From the NCBI GenBank assembly GCA_963596005.1, contig CAVBJF010000001.1:269170-333169 (forward strand): 64,000 nt of DNA, written 5' to 3'. The notes beneath the pieces were generated by a model. It did no database searches, was not told where the DNA came from, and saw only the letters and a list, made by a program, of their open reading frames with translations. Each line of letters opens with the position of its first letter. The stretch's first letter is position 1. Source of the DNA: Gallibacter pasteurianus_A. GTDB taxonomy: Bacteria; Bacillota; Clostridia; Peptostreptococcales; Anaerovoracaceae. This document shows, piece after piece, positions 51,478 through 59,518 of this stretch. Made by a program: the position numbers and the translations under genes.

Positions 51478-51510
51478 TTGTTGGAAATAATTGACAAATA
51501 TTTCCAACAA
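51478..51510 (+). promoter_or_regulatory. 33-bp palindromic operator around a -35 box
   Basis: TTGTTGGAAATA (51478-51489) and TATTTCCAACAA (51499-51510) are a perfect 12-bp inverted repeat separated by the 9 bp ATTGACAAA, which holds the -35 hexamer TTGACA. A repressor dimer bound here would block RNA polymerase. Confidence 0.8.
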
Positions 51511-51519
51511 GGATATAAT
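51491..51519 (+). promoter_or_regulatory. Consensus promoter of the adhesin gene
   Basis: TTGACA (51491-51496), 17-bp spacer, TATAAT (51514-51519): both hexamers are perfect. Expected start near 51526, giving a 5' leader of about 60 nt with AAGGAGGAG before the ATG. In the 51210-51588 gap there are otherwise two terminators and the remnant gene. Confidence 0.92.
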
Positions 51520-51588
51520 CGAGGCACGCAATGGTAAATTATGGGAAAAAAGCGGGAATAAAAAACAAATAAGGAGGAGAAAGGGAAT

Positions 51589-53472
51589 ATGAATGTGAAT
51601 AAGAAAGAAAGTATTTTTTTTAGGCGGGCTTTTATCATGATGATTGCAGCTATTTTTGCGTTTACGGGACTTTTTGTGACGACCGGTATGGCAAGTGCCG
51701 CTGTGACGTGGGGCAAGTCTACTGCGACCGGTTACAACTGGGGAAAGGGAAGTGAAGATATATTTATATTAAAAGTAAATGGTACACATGCCTTTTGTCT
51801 TGAACCGGATCAAATGATAACGACAGTGAAAGGATATAAGGAAAAGAGCTCCGATTTTACAAAAGCACAATGGGAACAACTTGTGAAGATTGCACATTTT
51901 GGATATAACAAAGGCAAAAAAACAAAAGCAGATTATGCGGCTACACAGATAATCCTTTGGGAGCAAATATATAAGTGGAAGGGGATTACACCACAATCAT
52001 TATCGAAAAGCAATGTTCCTAACATAGTAGCGAAGAAAAAGGCTATAAATAATGCCATTAAAAATTATGACGCTATGCTTTCCGCAAAACCAGCATTTAG
52101 CGGTGAGGCTGTAAAAGCGACAAGTGGCAAAACCATTAAAGCAAGAGATACAAAATCGGTTTTGGGAAAGTATGATTATTATGTTGCGTCGACACCAAGC
52201 GGAGTCAGTGCAAGTATTAACAAGAACGAACATGAGCTAAATGTCACAGCTGTGAAAGGTTCGGAACTAAGTGGGAATATAATTCTAAAGATAAAGCAAG
52301 ACAATTTGATTTCCGGGAATAAATTTTATTACCATAGCTCGAGCCAAAATGTAGCGAACATAGGATATATGGACGATTTGCAGTTGAGTATTCCGCTTAC
52401 TGTAAACAATAAGGGCGATTTGAAGCTGATCAAAAAATCAAAAACAGGCAAGATAGTGGCAGGGGCGGAGTTTGAAGTGACAAGCAGTGATAATTCATTT
52501 AAAAAGACATATACAACAGGCGAAGACGGTACTTTTTTGGCAGAAAATCTTATTGAGGGAAAATATAAGGTGCGTGAAATAAATGTTCCAAAACCATACA
52601 TTTTGGACAATCAGGTACAGCAAGTTGTTGTAAAGGCAGGTGAGGTAGCTGATGTCGAATTTACAAACGATATGCCAAAAGGGATATTTATATTAAAAAA
52701 AACTGACGAATACGGTGTGCCTTTAGCCGGAGCAGAATTTCGAATTTATTCTGAAGGAAGTGACGATGAGGGAAACGAAATAGGGTATAATGAGAGGCTT
52801 GTAACCGACGAAAATGGACAGATAGAGGTCAGAGATTTGAAGCTGGGAAAATATTTTTATCAAGAGACAAAAGCACCGGAGGGATATCTGCTTGATGATA
52901 AGATATATGAGTTTAAAATAGAATATAAAGATAACTTTTCCTCGCTCGTGGAGGTGCAATCAGAAACGGTAAATTATGAGCCAAGAGGCAGTATTAAGCT
53001 CACAAAGGGATATGCAAATCTAAAAACAGCAACCGAAAACGAAAAGAAAAGTGCGACTTTAGAAGGCGCGGTATACGAGCTTTATGCAAAGGAAGATATT
53101 GTTTCAAAATCAAAAGCGAAATATTTTTATAAAAAGGACGAAAAGATTGCGGAGCTTGTAACTGACGGAAGCGGCAATTCAAATATTGTGAGCGATTTGC
53201 CACTTGGTAAATACTATATAAAAGAGATAAAAGCCCCTAAGGGTTGTGAGCTTGACAAAACTGTACACGAGGTGGAGATCCTATATAAAGATGAGAATAC
53301 TAAGGATGTCGATGTGAGTATTGATGTGACAGATGATATAAGCAAGATACCGATTATTAGGACGAGCGATAGTTTCCCGATTGTGGCGATAGTGACATTT
53401 GCTATTGTGGGATTTTTTGGAAGTATATTTACATCCGTAAGACTTAAGAAAAATAGAGGAGAGAAGCTATAA
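51589..53472 (+). CDS. Surface adhesin with thioester domain and three CnaB domains
   Basis: A secreted 627-residue surface protein. Signal peptide residues 1-37 (cut after ASA). Residues about 40-270 form a thioester domain: Cys70 in HAFCLEP and Gln120 in ATQIILWEQ are the pair expected to form the Cys-Gln thioester that can bind host amines covalently. Three CnaB/SpaA-type isopeptide domains follow (about 275-361, 364-465, 466-583), each with a Lys near the start (LIKK, ILKK, LTKG) and the Glu motif (YKVREI, FYQETKAPEGY, YIKEIKAPKG). The C-terminus has a membrane helix (596-616) and basic tail, but in place of LPXTG reads IPIIRTSD (587-594). No sortase gene is in the window. Confidence 0.9.
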   Translation: MNVNKKESIFFRRAFIMMIAAIFAFTGLFVTTGMASAAVTWGKSTATGYNWGKGSEDIFILKVNGTHAFCLEPDQMITTVKGYKEKSSDFTKAQWEQLVKIAHFGYNKGKKTKADYAATQIILWEQIYKWKGITPQSLSKSNVPNIVAKKKAINNAIKNYDAMLSAKPAFSGEAVKATSGKTIKARDTKSVLGKYDYYVASTPSGVSASINKNEHELNVTAVKGSELSGNIILKIKQDNLISGNKFYYHSSSQNVANIGYMDDLQLSIPLTVNNKGDLKLIKKSKTGKIVAGAEFEVTSSDNSFKKTYTTGEDGTFLAENLIEGKYKVREINVPKPYILDNQVQQVVVKAGEVADVEFTNDMPKGIFILKKTDEYGVPLAGAEFRIYSEGSDDEGNEIGYNERLVTDENGQIEVRDLKLGKYFYQETKAPEGYLLDDKIYEFKIEYKDNFSSLVEVQSETVNYEPRGSIKLTKGYANLKTATENEKKSATLEGAVYELYAKEDIVSKSKAKYFYKKDEKIAELVTDGSGNSNIVSDLPLGKYYIKEIKAPKGCELDKTVHEVEILYKDENTKDVDVSIDVTDDISKIPIIRTSDSFPIVAIVTFAIVGFFGSIFTSVRLKKNRGEKL

Positions 53473-53490
53473 AAGAGGGGAATGTGAAAG

Positions 53491-53517
53491 ACGCTACCTG
53501 GTGTAGCGCCTTTTTTT
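53491..53517 (+). terminator. Terminator of the adhesin gene
   Basis: CGCTAC (53492-53497) pairs with GTAGCG (53503-53508), followed by CC and seven T. It abuts the stop of the convergent gene. Confidence 0.85.
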
Positions 53518-53923
53518 AAAACCAATTTTTGATTGTTATCTTATGCTTGCAACGTGGGCAAGTAACATTAAATTTGCCCCGTTTTCTTTCGAATCTGAGT
53601 ATCGCACCGCAGTAAGGGCATTCGTGGAAGCTGTGGGTTTTACCCTCTACAATCTTTCGACGATTTATTTCATAGTTCGGATTGATTTTGCGTAAGATGC
53701 GCTTAAATGCGGCATTTTCCTTTTGCCTTTTTTCGACGTTTTTTGAGAACAGTCTAAACAGGGCAAGGATTAAAATCAGAATTTCTATGTAGAAAAACCA
53801 CGGTGATTTTAAAAGCAGATTTAGACCGTACATTACTAAGTAAACTATAAAACAAAAATAAAAAAGAGCGTCAACTCCGTTCCTATCCTTCATAAACTGA
53901 TTTAATTTATATCTGAATCCCAT
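53516..53923 (-). CDS. Membrane protein with C-terminal zinc ribbon
   Basis: A 135-residue protein with two hydrophobic helices (about 22-42 and 47-60), a basic middle part and a C-terminal zinc ribbon: CPYCGAILRF ... CPRCKHKI, two C-P-x-C knuckles. Function unknown to me; small proteins of this build occur in many Bacillota. The ATG at 53923 is chosen because AAAGGGG precedes it by 7 nt and the protein begins with the first structured segment; longer in-frame extensions upstream pass through the promoter. Confidence 0.75.
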   Translation of the reverse strand: MGFRYKLNQFMKDRNGVDALFYFCFIVYLVMYGLNLLLKSPWFFYIEILILILALFRLFSKNVEKRQKENAAFKRILRKINPNYEINRRKIVEGKTHSFHECPYCGAILRFERKRGKFNVTCPRCKHKITIKNWF

Positions 53924-53956
53924 AAAAATACCCCTTTTCATTTTTGCTATTACATT

Positions 53957-53985
53957 ATTGTACTCCATTTTATTGATATTGTAAA
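53957..53985 (-). promoter_or_regulatory. Promoter of the zinc-ribbon gene
   Basis: On the minus strand TTTACA (53980-53985), 17-bp spacer, TACAAT (53957-53962), 34 bp before the start codon. It overlaps the rightward promoter. Confidence 0.65.
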
Positions 53986-54001
53986 TAAATTTAGTTATAA
54001 T
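53973..54001 (+). promoter_or_regulatory. Promoter of the phosphoesterase gene
   Basis: TTGATA (53973-53978), 17-bp spacer, TATAAT (53996-54001). It gives a 5' leader of about 106 nt before the GTG at 54114. Confidence 0.75.
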
Positions 54002-54011
54002 CATAGTGCAG

Positions 54012-54085
54012 ATATACACACCATATGCGGATGTGTGTATATGCCGGATTTCGCTGCTCTTTGCAAGCAAAGCAGAGCTTAGCTC
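54012..54085 (+). promoter_or_regulatory. Structured leader or operator of the phosphoesterase gene
   Basis: ATATACACAC (54012-54021) and GTGTGTATAT (54033-54042) are a perfect 10-bp inverted repeat starting about 4 bp after the predicted transcription start. A second weaker hairpin follows (CTGC-TC-TTTG / CAAAGCAG, about 54055-54075), then GAGC/GCTC. It could be RNA structure or an operator; no known riboswitch was recognised. Confidence 0.5.
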
Positions 54086-54113
54086 CGATTAAAAAAGTGA
54101 TAAGAGGGAAATT

Positions 54114-54653
54114 GTGAAAATTTTAGTTATAAGCGACACACACGGAGAGCTCGGTAAAGCCTACGAGGTATATAAGAGCCTCAAAGACATCGATTTGATA
54201 CTGCATCTCGGGGATTATAAAAAGGATGCGGACGATATGGCAAAAAGGCTCGGCGTAAAGGTTATAGGCATAAAGGGAAATAATGACGGAGCAAAAACAA
54301 AAGAGGAAAGCTCTGCGCTAATAGAAACGGAGGCAGGCAAAATACTTATCGTACACGGCCACATCGAAGGTGTATATCAGGGAACGGCAAATTTATATTA
54401 CAGGGCGCTTGAAGAGGGATGCAAGGCAGTATTCTTCGGGCATACGCATGTACCGTATTTTGAAGAGACAGACGAGCTTATGTTGTTAAATCCTGGAAGC
54501 TTGACAAGGCCAAGGGACGGCTCGCAAGGTTCGTATGCGATAGCTACAACGGACGCATCAGGCATAAAAAGCGAGATAATTTATTATCGCAAAAAGACAA
54601 AACCTCGGGGCGGATATGTGAGCGGATTATTAAATTACAGTGATAGATTTTAG
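54114..54653 (+). CDS. Metallophosphoesterase, YfcE/MJ0936 family
   Basis: Two-metal phosphodiesterase of 179 residues. All motifs of the fold are seen: VISDTHGE, HLGDYKKDAD, GNNDG, VHGH and FGHTHVPYF. Such proteins hydrolyse small phosphodiesters; the physiological substrate is unknown. It starts with GTG (AGAGGG 4-5 nt upstream); the start coincides with the first beta strand KILVISD, so no longer form is likely. Confidence 0.9.
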   Translation: MKILVISDTHGELGKAYEVYKSLKDIDLILHLGDYKKDADDMAKRLGVKVIGIKGNNDGAKTKEESSALIETEAGKILIVHGHIEGVYQGTANLYYRALEEGCKAVFFGHTHVPYFEETDELMLLNPGSLTRPRDGSQGSYAIATTDASGIKSEIIYYRKKTKPRGGYVSGLLNYSDRF

Positions 54654-54680
54654 CTTTTTAAATATATGACGGGAGCGTAA

Positions 54681-55976
54681 ATGAAACATAAAATTGACGA
54701 AAAATATATAAAAATCGGGATAGTGGCATTTGCCGTAATAGCAGCATCTATTATTTTGTTCTTTGCTATTTACAGGATTGACGGCTTGATGTCATTTTTT
54801 GCGTCTGTAGGAGGCGTCATAGCTCCATTCGTATACGGTCTTGTGGTGGCATACCTGCTATGCCCGCTTTACAATGTGACAGTCAGAGGCTGTATGAAAG
54901 TGCGATTTTTTAAACGTGGTAAAAAGGACAGAAGCAGGTTGATATCAAAAATACTGGCATCCATAGTCTCACTGCTTGCACTTTTTGGCGTTATCGTAGG
55001 ACTTTTGTGGATGGTTATTCCGGGGATGATTGATAGCCTTTCAGGGATCATCAAAATGTTACCGGCTCAGGTTAACGCATGGAGTGAGTGGGCGGAAAAC
55101 ACAATCGCAAATATGCAGGAAACGACAGGCCCTATGGCAGTTGTAATAGACACAGTTATAAACAATGCAAAGACTTGGGTTGACAACACTATAATTCCGG
55201 GCAGTGAAAATATGATAAGCGGACTTTCAACTACTGCATTTGGCATATTGTCAGGCATTTGGAATTTCATCATAGGAGTTATCATCTGTACATTCTTCCT
55301 GAATAGTAAGGAGATCTTTGCGGCACAGGCAAGGAAATTGATATTTGCCGTTACTTCTGAGGAAAGGGCTCATAGGTTTTTATACGGTACACATTACGTC
55401 AACAAGACATTCGGCAAATTTATAAATGGCAAACTTATAGATTCGCTCGTTATAGGAGTGCTATGCTTCATATTTATGAGTATTGTCAATTGGCCATATG
55501 CGATGCTTATAAGCGTTATCGTCGGGGTGACAAATATCATTCCGTTTTTCGGACCGTTTATAGGTGCGATACCATCGGCACTTTTGATACTTATGGTAGA
55601 TCCGCTGACATGCTTATATTTCTTGATATTTATATTGATACTTCAGCAACTTGACGGCAATGTTATAGGGCCGAAGATACTCGGCGGTAGTACGGGACTT
55701 CCGTCATTTTGGATAATGTTTGCAATACTCGTCGGCGGGGGCATGTTCGGATTTGCAGGCATGATACTTGGCATTCCTGTATTTGCTTGTGTATATGCCT
55801 ATACGGCTTATTCGGTAAACAAGAAGCTCGACCAAAAGGGTATGACTACAGATCTTGGAGTTTATAAAAATATGGATTCAAAGTTTGAAGAGGAGTTTAG
55901 GGAAAATAACAAGCAAATGTTAAATACAGATAAAAAAAGAAAAAGAGTAGCAAAACAGGAGACATTAGATGAGTGA
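54681..55976 (+). CDS. AI-2E family (PerM/UPF0118) transporter
   Basis: A 431-residue membrane protein with seven to eight helices of the AI-2E family. Seen: PFVYGLVVAYLLCPLYN near the N-terminus, and the C-terminal block SVIVGVTNIIPFFGPFIGAIPSALLILM with QQLDGNVIGPKILG, which defines the family. Members export autoinducer-2 or exchange ions; the function here is open. The C-terminal 45 residues are hydrophilic and charged. Its stop overlaps murB by 8 bases. Confidence 0.92.
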   Translation: MKHKIDEKYIKIGIVAFAVIAASIILFFAIYRIDGLMSFFASVGGVIAPFVYGLVVAYLLCPLYNVTVRGCMKVRFFKRGKKDRSRLISKILASIVSLLALFGVIVGLLWMVIPGMIDSLSGIIKMLPAQVNAWSEWAENTIANMQETTGPMAVVIDTVINNAKTWVDNTIIPGSENMISGLSTTAFGILSGIWNFIIGVIICTFFLNSKEIFAAQARKLIFAVTSEERAHRFLYGTHYVNKTFGKFINGKLIDSLVIGVLCFIFMSIVNWPYAMLISVIVGVTNIIPFFGPFIGAIPSALLILMVDPLTCLYFLIFILILQQLDGNVIGPKILGGSTGLPSFWIMFAILVGGGMFGFAGMILGIPVFACVYAYTAYSVNKKLDQKGMTTDLGVYKNMDSKFEEEFRENNKQMLNTDKKRKRVAKQETLDE

Positions 55977-56907
55977 TATGACGACAATAACACAAAAACT
56001 CATAAAGATAGTAGGCGCAGATAGTGTAGTATCTGATTGCGAAATGAAAAATGAAGTTTCATTTAGGGCAGGCGGCAAGGCGGATGCTTTGGTATGCCCA
56101 AGAAGCGAGGAAGAGCTGTGCGAAGTATTGCAGCTGCTTGCTGAGAAAGATATAAATTATTTTGTGATTGGAAACGGGTCAAATATTCTCGTAAAGGACG
56201 GCGGATACAGAGGAGTCATCATAAAGATAAATTCACGAGATTTTTCGAGCTTTGAAATTTTAGGAGGTAGCGGAGAAGCAAAATATGTGCGTGTCGGCGC
56301 AGGTATGTTGATGAGCAGCCTTGCAAAAAAGCTTTTGGTGAATTCAATTACGGGCTTTGAGGAGCTTTCGGGTATACCGGGCAGTATAGGAGGCGCTGTA
56401 TTTATGAATGCAGGAGCTTACGGCAGGGAAATGAAGGATATATTACTGTCTGTCAAGCTGGTTTCAAAGGATGGAAAGCAAATCAAAGAGCTGTCGGGTG
56501 AAGAGTTAAAGCTCGGATACAGATATAGCATATTGCACGAAACAGGTGACATAGTGACAGAGGCAGTGCTAAAGCTTGAAATTGGAAACCATGATACGAT
56601 AAAAGCAAAAATGACAGAGTGTGCAAAAAAAAGAAACGAAAAGCAACCTGTTAATTTTCCGAGTGCAGGCAGTTTCTTTAAAAGACCGTCTGGATATTTT
56701 GCGGGCAAGCTTGTGCAGGATGCAAACTTAAAGGGATATACGGTTGGCGGTGCAAAGGTCTCGGAGCTTCATAGCGGATTTCTAATTAACACAGGTGGTG
56801 CGACAGCAGCAGATATCATAAAGGTCATGCAGCATTGCCAAAAAGAGGTATATGATAAATTCGGCGTTTTGTTAGAGCCGGAAGTGCGAATATTGGGAGA
56901 AGATTGA
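55969..56907 (+). CDS. murB: UDP-N-acetylenolpyruvoylglucosamine reductase
   Basis: FAD enzyme that reduces UDP-GlcNAc-enolpyruvate to UDP-MurNAc in peptidoglycan synthesis. The 312 residues show VSFRAGGKADALV, NYFVIGNGSNILVKDGGY, GFEELSGIPGSIGGAVFMNAGAYG, the catalytic Ser region FPSAGSFFKRP and the C-terminal LEPEVRILGE, typical of the type IIa form. RBS GGAG overlaps the end of the upstream gene. It leads into the PHP-rapZ-whiA run, a common clostridial neighbourhood. Confidence 0.96.
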   Translation: MSDMTTITQKLIKIVGADSVVSDCEMKNEVSFRAGGKADALVCPRSEEELCEVLQLLAEKDINYFVIGNGSNILVKDGGYRGVIIKINSRDFSSFEILGGSGEAKYVRVGAGMLMSSLAKKLLVNSITGFEELSGIPGSIGGAVFMNAGAYGREMKDILLSVKLVSKDGKQIKELSGEELKLGYRYSILHETGDIVTEAVLKLEIGNHDTIKAKMTECAKKRNEKQPVNFPSAGSFFKRPSGYFAGKLVQDANLKGYTVGGAKVSELHSGFLINTGGATAADIIKVMQHCQKEVYDKFGVLLEPEVRILGED

Positions 56908-57674
56908 TGGAAAGGTATAAGATGCTCTTTGATTACCATACACATACGACATTTTCACATGGGAAAGGTAGTATTGAGGATAATGTCAAGGAGGCGATAA
57001 ATAAGGGACTTGAGGCGATTGCGATAACGGATCACGGGCCGGGGCATAAAACATACGGTATAAAGATGAGCGATGTCCCAAAGATGAGATCCGAGATAAA
57101 AAGGCTTCAAAAAGCATATCCCCAGATAAAGATATATCTGGGGATAGAGGCAAATATCATAGACAGTCAAAGAGCCGAAAAAAATGCAGTGGCAAAGAGC
57201 GATAACAATCTCGACATTACACAAAAGCAAGAAGAGGAATTTGACTTCGTACTTGCGGGGTATCATTTTGGGCTTGCTGATTGCTATTGCATTCCAAATT
57301 TTATGTTTAGCCATGGTATAGGCAAGACACAAAAAAAGGAAGCATTTTTGAGGGAGAGAAACACGAGGATGGTGTTAAAGGCACTTGAACAAAACCATAT
57401 CAGAGTGCTCACGCACCCCGGGGATAAAGCACCTGTTGACATAGCAGAGATTGCCAAAATGTGTGCAAAGACAAATACACTTATGGAGCTAAATATGAAG
57501 CATCCGCATCTGACGGTTGAGAATATAAAAATTGCCGCAAAGGAAGATGTGAAATTTATAATCAGCAGTGATGCACACATTCCCGAAAATGTAGGGACAT
57601 TTGACGATGCGCTAAAAAGAGGACTACGGGCAGGACTTGATCCTGACAGGATAGTAAATATCAAAAGGATTTAA
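56907..57674 (+). CDS. PHP-domain phosphoesterase
   Basis: A 255-residue metal-dependent phosphoesterase of the PHP family. Metal-binding motifs in order: DYHTHTTFSHG, ITDHGPGH, LGIEANI, HPGDKAP and SSDAHIPE. It resembles YcdX-like and histidinol-phosphatase-like PHP proteins; no histidine genes are near, so the substrate is open. The ATG at 56907 overlaps the murB stop (TGATG) and is preferred to a TTG one codon earlier. rapZ follows 12 bp downstream. Confidence 0.88.
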   Translation: MERYKMLFDYHTHTTFSHGKGSIEDNVKEAINKGLEAIAITDHGPGHKTYGIKMSDVPKMRSEIKRLQKAYPQIKIYLGIEANIIDSQRAEKNAVAKSDNNLDITQKQEEEFDFVLAGYHFGLADCYCIPNFMFSHGIGKTQKKEAFLRERNTRMVLKALEQNHIRVLTHPGDKAPVDIAEIAKMCAKTNTLMELNMKHPHLTVENIKIAAKEDVKFIISSDAHIPENVGTFDDALKRGLRAGLDPDRIVNIKRI

Positions 57675-57686
57675 AGGTGGAATAAA

Positions 57687-58544
57687 ATGGAAATACTGAT
57701 AGTAACAGGGCTGTCGGGTGCAGGCAAATCGCAGGCAGTAAATTGTTTGGAGGACCAGGGATATTATTGTATAGATAATATGCCACTTGCCATGATGAAA
57801 AACTTCATAGACCTTTGTATGGCGAACGGCGGAGTTGTGGATAAGGCTGCTTTTGTTGCGGACATCAGAGGAGCAGAATTCAACCCTGATGTCAAAAAGT
57901 CCCTCGATACCATAAAGACGATGGGGATAGTGGCGAAAGTGCTGTTTTTGGAAGCGTCAAATACCGTGCTTATCAGGCGTTTTAGTGAGACGCGACGCAG
58001 ACATCCTGTGACAGGAAATTCACCGACGGTAGCTGATATTGAAAAGGAAAGAGAGCAACTTGCAGAGATACGAAAGCTTGCGGATTTTGTTATAGACACT
58101 TCGAATATGAAGACAGCGCAGCTAAAAAGTGAGCTGATAAAGGTGCTTTCCGATGACGATAAGGAGGAAACCTTTGTTGTAAACATTATGTCGTTTGGAT
58201 TTAAAAACGGCATTCCTATTACAGCGGATATGGTCTTTGATATGCGATTCATTCCAAACCCTTATTATGTGCAGGGTCTAAAAAAAGCGACAGGAAACAA
58301 CAAAAAGGTAAAGCATTATGTTATGAAGCATATCGAGTCAAAGCGATTTGTAAAAAATCTTTCAAAGCTGATAAATGACATCATCCCGTGCTATCAGAGA
58401 GAGGGAAAGTATAACTTAAACCTCGCATTCGGTTGTACCGGCGGTCAGCATAGATCCGTTGCGATGGCGAATGAATTTTATGATCTTTTTACAAAGCAGG
58501 GTAAAGAAGTAACTCTTGAGCATCGAGACATAAAAAAGAAGTAG
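57687..58544 (+). CDS. rapZ: RNase adapter protein RapZ (YvcJ)
   Basis: P-loop nucleotide-binding protein of 285 residues, with GLSGAGKSQAVN at the N-terminus, the RFSETRRRHP motif, and the C-terminal domain (FGFKNGIP, FIPNPYY, AFGCTGGQHRSV). In E. coli it regulates amino-sugar synthesis through sRNA decay; in Gram-positives YvcJ has a less clear role. RBS AAGGTGG. Its usual partner yvcK (gluconeogenesis factor), normally between rapZ and whiA, is missing here. Confidence 0.95.
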   Translation: MEILIVTGLSGAGKSQAVNCLEDQGYYCIDNMPLAMMKNFIDLCMANGGVVDKAAFVADIRGAEFNPDVKKSLDTIKTMGIVAKVLFLEASNTVLIRRFSETRRRHPVTGNSPTVADIEKEREQLAEIRKLADFVIDTSNMKTAQLKSELIKVLSDDDKEETFVVNIMSFGFKNGIPITADMVFDMRFIPNPYYVQGLKKATGNNKKVKHYVMKHIESKRFVKNLSKLINDIIPCYQREGKYNLNLAFGCTGGQHRSVAMANEFYDLFTKQGKEVTLEHRDIKKK

Positions 58545-58555
58545 GAGCATGACGG

Positions 58556-59518
58556 ATGACATTTGCAACAGAGACGCGAAACGAGCTTGCGAGGATAAAG
58601 CCGGAAAGAAAGTGCTGTATGCTTGCAGAGATTTCGGGTTTTATAAGAGTATCAGGAAGTATAGGCCTTGCAGGCGGTGGGAAATTCAGGATAGTTACGA
58701 CTACCGAAAATCCTGCCGTCGCAAGACATTTTAAGATGCTTGTAAAGGAGTATTTTAATATTGAAATATCGATCGAAGTCGGTCAGCATAGCACATTTAA
58801 GAAAAATAAATATTACAAGATGACAATAGACCCGGAGAACCTTTCCGAGCAGATACTAAGAGAAACGGGCATACTGATGATACGGGAAGGTATGAACTTT
58901 ATAAGTGACGGTATTCTTTCCGCTATAGTTAAAAAAAAGTGCTGCAAGAAAGCATATCTGAGGGGCATCTTTTTGGGAAGCGGGAGCATTACAAACCCCG
59001 CAAAGGATTACCATTTTGAAATTGATTGCGCGACGCAAACGCTTGCAAAGGATCTTACAAGGCTAATAAACAGCTTTTACGACCTTGAGGCAAAGATGGC
59101 CAAAAGGAAAAGCGAATGGATAGTATATGTTAAAAAATCAGAGCAGATAATAGATTTGCTGGCGATAATGGGAGCAAGCAGCAAGATATTTGAATATGAG
59201 GATATTCGGATAAAAAAGGAAATAAGAAATAAAGCAAACAGGATAAATAATTGCGACCAAGCCAATATAGATAAGGCGTTAAAGGCATCGCAAAGACATA
59301 TAAAGAGCATAAATGAAATAGAAAAAAGCATCGGACTTGACGCACTCCCGGAGAAGCTGCAAGAGGTGGCAAGGCTAAGGCTTACTCATCCGGATTTATC
59401 GCTCAAAGAGCTGGGAGAACTTATGAAGCCACCGATGCAAAAATCAGGGATAAATAAAAGACTTAGTAAAATAGAGGAGATTGCAAGGGAGCAATGTTTA
59501 AAAGAGGAGAGCGAGTAG
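58556..59518 (+). CDS. whiA: DNA-binding protein WhiA
   Basis: Homologue of the sporulation regulator WhiA (320 residues), a LAGLIDADG-like domain fused to a C-terminal helix-turn-helix. Seen: TFATETRNELARI, AYLRGIFLGSGSITNP, YHFEIDC and the C-terminal RLTHPDLSLKELGELM and KSGINKRLSKIEEIA. It takes part in cell division control in non-sporulating and sporulating Gram-positives. ATG 58556 (TTAGGAG-type site 8 nt before) is preferred to an out-of-frame ATG at 58549. Overlaps the next gene by 25 bases. Confidence 0.95.
   Translation: MTFATETRNELARIKPERKCCMLAEISGFIRVSGSIGLAGGGKFRIVTTTENPAVARHFKMLVKEYFNIEISIEVGQHSTFKKNKYYKMTIDPENLSEQILRETGILMIREGMNFISDGILSAIVKKKCCKKAYLRGIFLGSGSITNPAKDYHFEIDCATQTLAKDLTRLINSFYDLEAKMAKRKSEWIVYVKKSEQIIDLLAIMGASSKIFEYEDIRIKKEIRNKANRINNCDQANIDKALKASQRHIKSINEIEKSIGLDALPEKLQEVARLRLTHPDLSLKELGELMKPPMQKSGINKRLSKIEEIAREQCLKEESE

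Noticed and set aside
51393..51716. Minus-strand open frame of 107 codons across the adhesin promoter
   Set aside because: It starts inside the adhesin gene and crosses the promoter; only a different frame at its end looks coding-like (see remnant).
53924..54070. Longer N-terminus for the zinc-ribbon membrane protein
   Set aside because: The extension would run through a good minus-strand promoter and has no ribosome binding site; ATG 53923 has AAAGGGG.
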